A stretch of 64,000 bases of DNA. It comes from Aphelocoma coerulescens (lineage: Eukaryota; Chordata; Aves; Passeriformes; Corvidae). The notes beneath the pieces were generated by a model. It had not been told where the DNA came from. It did not search any database and worked only from the letters and a program-made list of their open reading frames with translations. Both the position numbers and the translations under genes were made by a program. Numbering within the stretch: position 1 is the stretch's first letter; each line of letters opens with the position of its first letter. Shown one piece after another: positions 11,828-22,952 of this stretch. The stretch spans positions 30,947,001 through 31,011,000 of the forward strand of contig NC_091013.1 in NCBI RefSeq assembly GCF_041296385.1, in the 5' to 3' direction.

Positions 11828-14800
11828 GAAAGGTTCTGATTTAAGAATTGCTCAAAATATAGGGATAGGGATGGTTCATTGAAAAATAGTTGACATTTTA
11901 CTTTCCTCCTCCAAAATACTCAGAAGTAAACCAGTCCTAAAAATGGCTTGATTCATCAGCAACAGAGTACTCTCATGTAGCAAACTCTAAAAAAGGTGTC
12001 AGCTGTGACAAGACTATATGCACTATACATATGCTTTAAAAGTGAGTGGTAGCAGACATTTTGAAACACCATATTGTGATACAGCAAACTACACAAATTC
12101 AAGTCTTCATCATTCAACTGAGGCATGTAATTCAAACCTTGATGAGGTCTGAATGACTGCTTTCCCATTGACTTTGTTGATGTCTGTCCTGCTCCAGGTA
12201 CTTGGAAGGGCAACTCCCAAGCAGAGTCCCACCAGGTCACTGCTGTGAACTGCAGAGAGCTGTGCTGGCCCACAGTCTTACTCCCTTTGTTGTCTCCAGC
12301 TGCTAAATTTCAGTAAGAGAAACACACCAAATACTTTCCTAATAATATTTACCCATGAAAGTAGTGGGTTTATTGTAGTTGCCACAGGGATCAGATGCCA
12401 CTGAAACTAGAAGGGGGGTACTTATGGGAAGATATGGTCTGTTCCATATCTTGCTCTGAATGTGATCCACCCTGTGAAAATGCCTGGAAGGAGTCTTCCA
12501 TGTGCTGTATGTTCATAGCTGACTGGTTTTTCCTATACTTCCACTTTGAGACAGTGGAATTTCAGAAGAATGGACATGCAGTATATAGCTCTTCCTAAAT
12601 GAAGAACATGTATACTTCAATCTCTATCCCAAAAAAGATACAGCCCATCACTAGGCATTTCTGAAAGGTTAGGGTTTCAGGCACACAAAAACACACTGGA
12701 AAAAAACACCCAACTTTCTTGCTCCACAGTTAAGTCATGCAATCAGTGAAACCAAAGACAAAAAGCACTGGCAGCAGACTTAGGCATCTGCTGGCAAAGC
12801 AAGAGAGAAGAATTAATGCTAAAAGTAGTGAAAAGAAAACCATTACACAGGATTCTGTACACTGTACTTTAGGAATCAGAGTTGATAAGAGGCTTTCAGA
12901 GCTCTGGGACAGCATTTCTGGCATCATTATTAAACATTCTGTATGAAATAGTTATGGCAGACTGGGGAAGAGTGGGTCAGGGGTTGCAAATCTTGCTGTC
13001 AGTTCTAAGGCCTTGCTCCTGCTCCCAGTGAAGGGAGGGGACATCTCCTGAGGCACATCAGAGAAAATATATGAGTTGACACTTTAAAAATTAAGCCTCC
13101 TGGAACTGCTGTGTCGATTATTATCCCAGAGACAGCTTAAATGATTTGCCTACAGTCATGCAGTGAATTGGGGTTGAGCCAGGAATAGAAGATGGGGCTC
13201 CCAGCTTCTGTTCTTTTTCTTTTACCAACGAGGAGCATCCCCAGATGTACAGTGTAATCCACATGGGGACGAAAATCCAAAATCAAAGATTTATCTCTCT
13301 TCTTAGCACAGCTGTAGATAGCTCTGCAGCACAGACATAGAGGCAGATCTTACTGCTCTGGTTAAGCAGCATAACCCACTGATTCCAAAGGAGTTGCTCA
13401 GCTGATGAATTTTGTCTTCACAACACCAAATAACTTAAATCCCTACAACATTAATGCCCATGGTGAGAAGTGGTAGCCCAAATTACGTGCCTGGGATTAG
13501 AACCTTGAGCAATTTTATCTAAATCTATTATATAAAATTACAGTTGTGTGTTACTAATGCTTCACTTATTAACGTGCAAAGGCAAATAATTTTGCTGGAG
13601 CTCTCGATATCACCTGGCCTATGAAGGGAGGAGAGCTTAAATACAGAACAGACCATACTTGTAAGAAGATTACTACACACAACAGGGATAGTAGCAGGCT
13701 TCTGCTGGGTCTAATCTGGCATCTGACCAGGACAGAGAGAGAAGGAAACTCTAAGCCAGTTAAAGTACTGGATTATTGATGACAGAGGATTCACAGCTGA
13801 TAGGGGAGCTGGAAAGAGCAGGTAGTAAGGATGAAATGCAGGGCAGAGCATATAGCAAAAAGGAGGTAGAAGATACTGTATTTTACAGGAAAAGTCTAAC
13901 AAATGTGAAAGACTACTTAGAGGATAGGATAGCAAAGATATGAGCTTTCCAAGACTATAGAGTTGGGATAAGAAAGAAAAGAGGAACCCAAATATATCCT
14001 AGCTCCCTCTCTAACATTGTATCTTACACACCAAGGAAAAGTCACATCAAACTACTGTCCAGGGATTTGAACTTGGACAAATAAATGATCCGAGAAGGTG
14101 TACTGGGTAAAAAAACTTCCAAGGCCTCCATGACTTGCTCTGCACAGACAAACACGGGTTGGAGAATAACAATGTAAGTCACTGATAATTATTGACAGTC
14201 TGTCTAAGACTTCCATGTAGATAACATTATCTTGGGTAACAGGCAGCTGGAGTGGGCTGGGGAGTGCAGGCCCTTGCAGCACAGCTGGCTAATCACAATA
14301 ACCCTTGACAGATATTTTTTAATGACTGATCATTTGAAGGAAAATAACTTTGTAAACTTCTGGAGCAATGTTTAACAGGGACATTTGGGAGTAGCTTTCT
14401 TCTTTTTGTTTGCTTGCTTGTTTCCAAAGGAAAACAAGCAGGGCTCCAGGGTATCAGGAGTAGGTGATGGTTTTGAGGTGAGAAGGGGAAACCAATTCCT
14501 TCCACTGACAAGGAAATTTGGGATAGCAAAATGGCAAATTCACAGCTGGGAAGCATTTATTAGGGCTTTCCCATTACACCTGACAGGCTGGGAAGAGTTA
14601 TTAATAAAACTCTTCTACTGTGCTTCTAAGACTTAAAATCAATGCAGTTACAGTGTTTCTGCCCTGGTATAGGGTTTGCTGAAGCCAGCACTCCCACTGC
14701 TTCTTACCCCTGCAATTACTTCTTGTACCTTCTCTGTCTGTGTCCTAGGTCCTGGCCAGCTCTGCCTGAGCTGACATGTCTGCTCCAGGTGGCTGCTATT

Positions 14801-15599
14801 TTAGCTAAGTTTTTCTCTTCATTTGGGGTGTGACTAGGACAACTTGCCTGCAGCAATGTGTTAAGAGATCATACTATAGTCTGCATCATGATTAAGTTAC
14901 AGTAAAATTACAGACTGTCTAGAAGAAAATGAGCTATCCAGCTCTGAATATTGCAGAATACATTATCTCATCGATTTATTTATTTTAATATTGCCTGTTT
15001 AAAATTCTGTGGGGCTCCCTGAGCTGTCTATAGACACTATTTTAAATCAGAAAGAAAAAAAATGTATGTTGAGTTATATTTGGAGTTAGAATTTACAAAA
15101 TGAGATAGGATTTTGCTACACTTAGTTTTGTCAAGACAGTAAATACTACTAATAGTTGATACATCAAACTAAGTTAAAGAAACTAAAATCTAAATGGCTT
15201 GAAAACCTAATTTCCATTTCCATGACAGCTTTGTCAATGTACAACCTGTTACTGACTTTCTTACAGGAATGTGTTGGCCATGCAGGCACTACAATTTAAG
15301 AGCAACTCATTCGCTTTTATCTTAAATCAATTTCTAATCAACTTAGCCCAGCAGAAATAAACTAGGTTTAAGTGTTTAAGTGTTTATTGAACATTCACAT
15401 TTCTACTCATTTGGCTATACTGATTTGAATTGAGACCTTTAGTTAAACTATCCCAGAGATATGTGCAGGTAAGGGCCCCTCGGCAGGGAGTGCAGGGAGA
15501 TGGGTCTGGGACAGCGTGTGCTGGTAACTGAAAGAGACAGGCACTGAGCATCACTCTCAGTCATGGACACTGCTTGATTGCTGGCTTGCTCCCTGGTCT

Positions 15600-15627
15600 G
15601 ATCCTGAGCTGCTGATCCTGAGCTGCT
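15600..15627. repeat. 14-bp tandem duplication
   Basis: The 14-mer GATCCTGAGCTGCT occurs twice back to back with no mismatch, which suggests a recent slippage or small duplication event. Confidence 0.9.
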
Positions 15628-17506
15628 ACAACTGGGGGACAGTTCAGCTCCAGAATTTCTCCCCAAAATCAGTACAGATAAGAAAGCACCGAGCTTTGAC
15701 TCCTCTACCCTACACAGGCCTCCTTGGGGCTCGCACACGCCCCATCCTACTGCCCACTGGCCCTCTCTTGGTCAGAAGTAGACACATAGCCTTTGCAGCT
15801 GGATGTTGAGTGAGGGGGGACTGGGACCTCCAGGGCAAAGGCAACACAAAGTAAATAACGGCAATAACAACAAAATCAAAATTCTCTCTTGACTTTTGAT
15901 GGATAGGCATGTGCAAGTTCATTCAGGTGCACACAGTAATGTTGTCTTCTTGTTGGTTAGAAAAAAATCTGATGACATTTGCTGAGCATCTACACTGAGC
16001 ACTTAATTGCCCTGCTTAATCAATGTCTGTTGCATACAACCTAGCAGTAAAAGCATTTCTTATAAAAGGAACTTTTCTTCCATACTTCTAATAAATGAAA
16101 AAAGTGTCCCTCTTGTCTTTGTACTAGAAGAGTGCAGGTGCAGAGAGTCACCCCTGACCTGGCTCTATCCTCTTGGTCTCACATTGCCTTGCAGGGTTCA
16201 GGGAGCAAGATAGAACTAATGCAACCTGCACAGTTAGGAAAGGGTTCAGTGCCAGCACTCAGTCTATGTCCCTCTTACTCAGATGTCCAGACACCACCTC
16301 TGAGTGCCAGAAGGGCTCAGAAGGTCCACAGCACCCCGGGAGTCATCATGTTCCTGGTGCCAGGAAAACACGCAAGCATGGGCTGGAATGAGCAGGGTAC
16401 ACTCACAGCAGTTTGGCTGTCTATTCCTACAAATATTGATTCCCTGTCACCAGCAACAGGAATACTGGGAAAGGCTAAATCAAATCTTTATCATCTTCCC
16501 AGTCCTCAAGAGAGCAGACAAGAAATGTTAGTCAGAACAGCAGGAATTAAATCAAGTATGTAAGAATTTCAATGGATATAACCAAAATACAGTGTTTCAA
16601 GCTTCAGTCAGGTTGCAAAGGATATAATTTTACCTGGGAACTGCACATTAAAGGCACTGAGCCATCCCTATAATTTTCTCCTGCTCAAGTGATGGAAATA
16701 CCTACAAAAGGGAAAAAAAACCTCCCAGCCCTGAGAGAAAGATGGAAACCAGGATGCCAAGCTCTCTAGCCCCAGTTTGCTTGGTCAGTGCCGAGTTTGG
16801 GTGGCATTTTGTAGGTACCAGGGAGGTCAGCTTACGCCTCCAACTGTAACTGTGCCCACACATCCTTGGGGAACTTTGAAATAGCAGAGATAATGTCAGC
16901 CCAGTTACCATATGCTTTCAGTCTGCCCAGGCAATGATTGTATAATAATCCCTAACAGAAAACTGAAGACGAGATTTCAAGTGGCTGCCAGAAAACAGTT
17001 TTTCACTTGGAGTGGCAACTCTGAATAAGGAAGCATCTGGCACATTTGATCAGACAAAGAAAATTAGGTCACTCAGAAAAATATTTGATGCTCTTCCTGA
17101 GGAACATAATACTAAAAATGCATCTATCTAGAACGGCTGCATTCTCCTCTTCGGCGCTGTTTCTCATATTGTGATGTGTTGTATTGTTCTGAGTAACAGC
17201 ACTATATTTAGTATCTGTTAAATAGTAGAATAAAGATTATATAACTGATCATTTTTCCTCTGCTAGTAGTAGTTTAAAATCTAAGAGGGTTTTGTTGGCC
17301 ATGGGTTTTAAACAAAATTTAAATAAAATTTAAATAAAATAAAAAAATTCAAGGCAGGCCAACTGCTTTAATGCAATTGACTGCTGGATGTTTTCTATGA
17401 GGTTTTTTTAAAAACCCATGTTGAATGAAAAGGTAAATCATCTTTTTTTAAATATTTTTCTTCTCTTAGTTTTAAGCACATCCCATTTTTTATCATTCCT
17501 GGACAG

Positions 17507-17643
17507 TCAGTGGAGTGACACTTCACCAAAAAGATCTCAAAGATGGAGGAGTACACTGCTAAATGCCCCTTGTCAGGGAGAGGATGAGGAATGCAGGGAG
17601 GGTCGTGGCAGGAGCCTCGCCTCGCAGGAGGGACAGAGTTAAG
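17507..17643 (+). other. Exon-like segment, splice-flanked
   Basis: A 137-bp segment lies between a pyrimidine-rich acceptor ('cattcctggacag') and a good donor (AAG followed by GTATGA). One frame stays open until a TAA at the last codon before the donor. The protein shows no recognisable domain, so if it is real it is more likely an exon of a non-coding RNA. Matches to splice consensus at this level arise by chance often in 64 kb, hence the low confidence. Confidence 0.15.
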
Positions 17644-19199
17644 GTATGATCCTTTGTAAGGTGAGAACTAGTATTTCTGCTGACTATTCTTGCCTGGCAG
17701 TCACACACCCTCCCTATCCCAGCGAAATACCTTCTTCAAGGTGTTCAGAATGGTTGGGGAAATAAATACAAAACAACACGGGTATAAGGAGTGTTGAGGT
17801 GCTTTGATTACTTCAGTCAAGGGAAGATCCAGAAGCTGAAAAGTCCAAGCAATTGCATTTATAACATGAAGGCATGCAGTGGGAGAGGGGCTTGGGCTAT
17901 TGCTTAATCCTGGGGCCTGGGTTATGTTTTGCAGCCGCCAGCAGTTCCAGGGAACAGCCCAAGCATTTCAGACTGCTGGCTAGAAGTGAGCTGGTGCTGA
18001 CTCTAACACTATTAATCAGCACCTGGGTGGCATGGCTTGTCACCGCTCTGGGAGATTAGGGAAAGACAGGAGTCCCCAAGACAAGCCTTGGCTAGCTGGA
18101 GAGTCGGCCTCGTTTGTGGCTTACTGTCTAATGGCTCATGGAAAAAACATACATCTCTAGCATTCTTGCTCCATTTACTTAATTTCCAAGAATCTATCCT
18201 CAAAGGAAGTTTTAAAGGCAAAAGTCTGGTTAATTAATGTAGATTTTTCCAGCTTCCTAAAACCAGGAATGGAAGCAGTGACCACAGAGTTTTCAGACCC
18301 TACAAACTCAAATCTGATTTAATACATAAAGACATGGTTGTTCCTGCATTAATCCTTCCAGATGGTAAATGAATCAGCTTGTGGTATTTTCATTTAATTG
18401 TAAAGATGTCAGGTAACCAAAAAGGAGTTCCATGCTGCCATCTCAGCCTCATTTGTGGCAATATGGTACCTTGACTGGTTTAGTCACATCAAATCTATGA
18501 TTCTTCAAATACTGTCTAAAGAACTGAAGTATTTATATGATATGCATAAAATCTGGTCTTGATTTTCAAAATATTTTAAACACAGACATGAATGTGTCCT
18601 TACTTCCTGGCATATTTAGTCTTACAAATTTTATCAGCAGATGAAAGGAAGTTTAATAAAGTATAAAGATTGCCCCAGGTCAAGTGGCACGTTAATTCAG
18701 AAGTGGAATTAGGCTTCAGGAGGTTTCTGCCACTTAATCACAAACTCAGTTCATTGGTCCTGCCTCTTTACAGTTTCTCTCATTCAGTCTTTAGTTTTTA
18801 CAAGAGTTTAACTGCCCTCATAAATCATAAATGGAAAAGTTTTCAGAGGCTTATTTAATTCAACAGCCTCAGAATGGAGTTTTAGCCTGAAAAGGTGGTT
18901 TTGAGAGATACAAATTCAAAGCATCTGGTGTAAAAGGTGGCTGAACAAATGGGATGGTCTCAGTTTCCCAGCATCTATCCCATCCTCCCCAGTGTGGAGG
19001 AGCTCCTTTTTTTCCCCCCCTTCTTCAGGCTAACCACTACTTTTTCAATTCAGATGAGTTATTTCTTTTGAAATATTTTGCTTTATTCTCTTCTAGGGTC
19101 AGGTCCAGTCCACACCAGAGAGGGATTGCCAGGCTGGATACATCAGTAGACGAACTTTTGATCTAAAGTCTACTGACAAAACCACATTTTTACCCCTGG
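17644..19199. other. Unannotated non-coding stretch
   Basis: No recognisable gene or repeat. Open frames are short and unsupported. Confidence 0.45.
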
Positions 19200-20217
19200 G
19201 AGCTGTAGATTGAGCAGGAGTTGGGTCAGCTGGCTCAGGGGTCGGTTGCAAAGAGTTACAGGGAATGGAGTGACATCAGACTGGTGACCTGTCACTAGTG
19301 GGGTTCCACAGGGGTCCATCTTACACCCTGTGCTCTTCAACATCTTCATAAATGACTTGGATGCAGGATTGGAAGGGATACTAAGTAAGCATGCCCATGA
19401 TACTAAATTGGGTGGAGCAGCTGACTCCCTCAAAGGCAGAGAGGCCCTGGAGAGAGACCCCGACAAATTAGAGGACTGGGCAATCACCAAGCACATGAAA
19501 TTTAACAATGACAGGTGCAGGATCCTGCAACCCTGGATTTACAGCCAGACTGGGAGACAAGAGGATGGAGAGCAGCCACATGGAAAGGGATCTGGGGGTC
19601 CTGGTGGATGACAAGCAGAACACGAGTCAGCAGTGCCCTGGCAGCCAGGAGGGCCAAGCGTGTCCGGGGGGGCATCAGGCACAGCATCACCAGCCGGGCA
19701 AGGGAGGGGATTGTCCTGCTCTGCTCTGCACTGGGGCGGCCTCACCTCGAGTCCTGTGTGCAGTTTTGGGTGCCACAATATAAAGAAGACATTAAGCCAT
19801 TAGAGAGTGTCCAAAGAAGAACTGCAAAGATGGTGAAGGGCCTTGAGGGAAGCTGTATGAGGAGTGGCTTGCTCAGCCTGGAGGAGATGAGACTGAGGGG
19901 AGACCTCACCAGGGCCAAGCACTGATCTCTCTGGTGATCAGTGGCAGAACATGAGGGAACAGCATGAAGCTGTGTCAGGGGAGGTCTGGATTGGATATTA
20001 GGAAAAGGTTTTTCACCCAGAGTGTGGTCAGGCACTGGAAGAGCCTCCCCAGGGAAGTGGTCACAGCGCCAAGCCTGACAAGAGTTCAAGAAGCGTTTGG
20101 ATAATGCTCTCAGGCACACAGTGTGACTCTTGGGGATGGTGCTGTGCAGGACCAGGAGTTGGACATCGATGATCCTTGTGGCTCCCTTCCAACTCAGGAT
20201 GTTCTGTGGTACTGTGA
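19200..20217 (+). mobile_element. CR1 LINE fragment with RT remnant (copy A)
   Basis: About 1 kb of CR1 in plus orientation, from within the reverse transcriptase palm to the natural 3' end ('ttctgtggtactgtga', 20202-20217). The frame beginning at 19330 reads [10 protein letters not shown], then HAHD at 19390-19401 where the family has a catalytic (F/Y)ADD box, then TKLGG. The first catalytic aspartate is therefore lost. The reading then moves by +1 near 19515 and again near 19630, and the C-terminal 'VQRR' segment appears in the third frame (19515-19925). It cannot encode an enzyme. It aligns along its full length with the antisense copy at 57614-58650, including both frame changes, and is followed by the same extra 3' tail. 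Confidence 0.93.
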
Positions 20218-20294
20218 GTGCTCCCATTTCCACTCGAGGGCTGTGAAAGGAGGGCACTGAGCCCCTCCAAGGAGTGCAGGATGGAGCTCCCATT
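20218..20294 (+). repeat. 3' extension shared with the CR1 at 57.5 kb
   Basis: A 77-bp segment directly after the CR1 terminus. It recurs almost unchanged, as its reverse complement, at 57537-57613, next to the other CR1 of this type. It is not part of the CR1 consensus as I know it. The 8-mer CTCCCATT bounds it on both sides (20221-20228 and 20287-20294), in both copies. Beyond it the two loci differ. The likely explanation is 3' transduction: read-through of a source element into its flank, then retrotransposition of the longer RNA. Confidence 0.8.
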
Positions 20295-22581
20295 CAGGAA
20301 GTAAATATTCATGATTTTTATTGCTATTTATATTTTATCACAAGGCTGTCCCTAACCAGGAATTTATACTAATAGCCATTACTGTTGCAAGCTTTGGACA
20401 GAATCCTTTTATTTTGCAGCAACTCCAAGAGAATACATCACTGAAAGAAAATGCATTTTATTCCTTATTCAGTGTTGCATAGAAATGTTTCACTTCTTTC
20501 CTCTATTGACCAGAAACCCGCCAAAAAAAACAAGTTCAGGGAGCAGATGTCAGCTAATCCCAAAGTCTGTGCTAAGAACACGATGGCAACTCACGGAGAG
20601 TTCAACAGAATCTAAATGTCTTGCTGGTTTGGTACAAGATTATGCTTCGAGTAGATAAGCCCCTGCATTTTAACTTGGGAGCTCAAAAGGGATAAATAAC
20701 ATTTCTGGAGCCAGCCAGCCAACAAATGGAATTTCTTAGCACAATGTAATCTTGCTATGGGGGTTTTCTCGGGCATGTGTTTCCCATCGGGTGTTGTTAC
20801 ACTGCTGTGTGTGTAGGGCTTATCTCCAAGCAAAGGTGGTAATGCTCAGCCATTGATACCCCACGACTTACTGAAGTTGTAAGATGGAGGAGGAAGGATT
20901 AGTTGTGGCATTTGATTCATAGCTGATACTTTTTAACTAAGTTCAAGGATGTGACATCACTATTTGTCATAAGTGTTCTTGCTGTGGTAGGGTGTGTAAA
21001 TGGCAGGAGGGGAGAGGAGCTGTCATCATGTAGATAAGCCAGAGAACTCTAAGGCATTAGCAATGAATAATTCACTGTGCAGAAGAAAATAACAGACGAT
21101 GTCAGGCAATGGAATAGTGCTAGTTCACTTACATCTCTTTCTGTGTCTCTGATGAAAGGTTTTTAACCCTGATTATACCCTGTCTTAACCGTGAGATTTG
21201 CTTTCTGTAGGGATGCTCAGCTCCAGGCAAGATAGAAGGATGTTCCCAAATCCAGTAACTGGGTCAAATCTAATTATCATAGATAATTTGCACATTTCAT
21301 TTATGGTAAAGGGAAATGTGTCTCAAGGTAGGTGAATCCACTTCGGTTTGACAAAGGCAGACTAAAATAGCTTCTAAACAGAAAGAAAAAGGTCTTTCTG
21401 CTAGACCCAATTACTGAAATGAGAAGACAATATTAAAACCTTCATTCCAAACCAATTTCAGCAATAAAAGTAATCAAAGCTGTGCCAGAAATTAAACCCC
21501 CCTGAATTTCCAGTGTCCAAAACCTGAAGTTCCCCTCATGTCTAAAATGCTGAAAAGTCAACATGCATCAAACCTGAAGATAAAATGGGAATTACCTATT
21601 TTTTTTGTGCAGGACAACAATACAGGATTTTTTCTTACAAATTTAACCATCTATTCCACTTGGATGTAGCCTTCAGTTAGGACAAGATTAAAACACTGAC
21701 AAGGAGTAATTTTTACACATAATCTGGTATATTACAAGTAATCAAAGCATTTCAATATGTTCTATTTTGAAATAAAAGTAAAAATAATAGCACTGAAATT
21801 GAGCTTCCTGAGCTGTCATCTCTAAACAGATCTGATAAACTAATACAACCCTAGAGAACATTGTTGGTTTTGTTAAATCAGCATTTCTTTTTGGAGAAGT
21901 GCTGTGCTGTATTTTACAAGTTCTTTATACCACCCAAAGTTGGAGGTAATATGACTGTTCATCAATGCCTCTTTTGCACTCTCTCTTCATTGTCTTAAAT
22001 GCAGCCCCACCCAGATGTGAAAATACTACAGAAACTTTCAATGAAGAAAATAGACTCAAATAGTGGGTTTGTTACAGTAGGAAGTTTATTTCTGTACAGA
22101 ATTGGTTTCTTTAAGTGACTTTTCTAGAGTACATGTTTGTTCTCTATCTCCTTTTTCTCTCTGTTCAGCTAAATAATAAATTTAAAATCCCTCATTAAAA
22201 TGTACACAGCTGTAATGACCGGGAATTTCATAACATTTTAGCACTCAATATGATCAAGCAGATTTACAGAAAATATCCTGTGCTCTTGAATAAGCAAAAT
22301 GCAACACATATTCATAAGTATTCCTAAATTTACTATGCTGTATATTCTGTATTTCTGAAAAATGGCATGGGTCTGGAATATTAGATGTGGAATTGGTTTA
22401 TGCACAAAGTGTCTGTGTGTAGGTATTTGGGCCCAGGTGCTTGCTGAGAGCTGGCTCAATCAATATGTCTGTATGTTTTCCTCTGCTTCCTTTTTTCCCT
22501 GCAAGGTATTCGTTCCCTAGCATACAGCTGTGATGGAAGTGTTCAAAAGTCAAGTGCTGTAATTCATAATAAAGGCTTTTT

Positions 22582-22650
22582 GAAAAGAAAGGAAAAAGAG
22601 GGGGAAAAGAGGGGGAAAAATGAAAGGAAAGCAAGGCAAGGCAAGGCAGT
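22582..22650 (+). repeat. Purine-rich low-complexity repeat
   Basis: An almost pyrimidine-free strand made of two adjacent G5A4-type units (near 22600-22620), then a run of GCAAG pentamers (22631-22648). This is simple-sequence DNA. The asymmetric purine strand could form unusual structures, but nothing shows a function. Confidence 0.8.
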
Positions 22651-22901
22651 GGAGATAAAGTGGAGTGGATTACATATTGTTCCATAAGTGATGTATGGAG
22701 CTGCTGAAAAATCAAAGAAATTGAGGGAAAAGTTTTAGGTTTTGTTTTTGTTTTGTTGATGTTACAAAGAAGGCTAACTCTGGAAACATATTTCTTTACT
22801 TTTACTTAAATTCCAAGGATGTTCAGATGCTCTACTTCAGCCTTAGTCCAATTTTAATACCTCAGGCTAATTTGTGCCTCCTGACTTCTTTCTTTCTTCA
22901 G

Positions 22902-22952
22902 AAACAAGTGGAAAGGCAGCTGGGCATGCTGTCATACCAGGAGTCTCCGAAG
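22902..22952 (+). other. 51-bp exon-like segment, splice-flanked
   Basis: A strong pyrimidine tract and CAG ('ttctttctttcttcag', ending 22901) precede 51 bp that is exactly 17 codons and open in the frame reading KQVERQLGMLSYQESPK. A donor-like AAG then GTATCA follows. Length divisible by three, an open frame and good splice sites are what a small coding exon would show, but I do not recognise the peptide and see no partner exons nearby. Confidence 0.18.

Larger units (their letters stand above)
9714..17506. other. Unannotated non-coding stretch
   Basis: Nearly 8 kb with no gene, CR1 or LTR that I recognise. Minor items are an A tract (11812-11827) and a perfect 14-bp tandem duplication (15600-15627). 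The longest frame is 143 codons (16132-16563, plus) and has no domain signature. Confidence 0.45.

Noticed and set aside
19742..20293. 183-codon minus-strand open frame
   Set aside because: It is antisense to the CR1 and its 3' extension, and is a shadow of that element.
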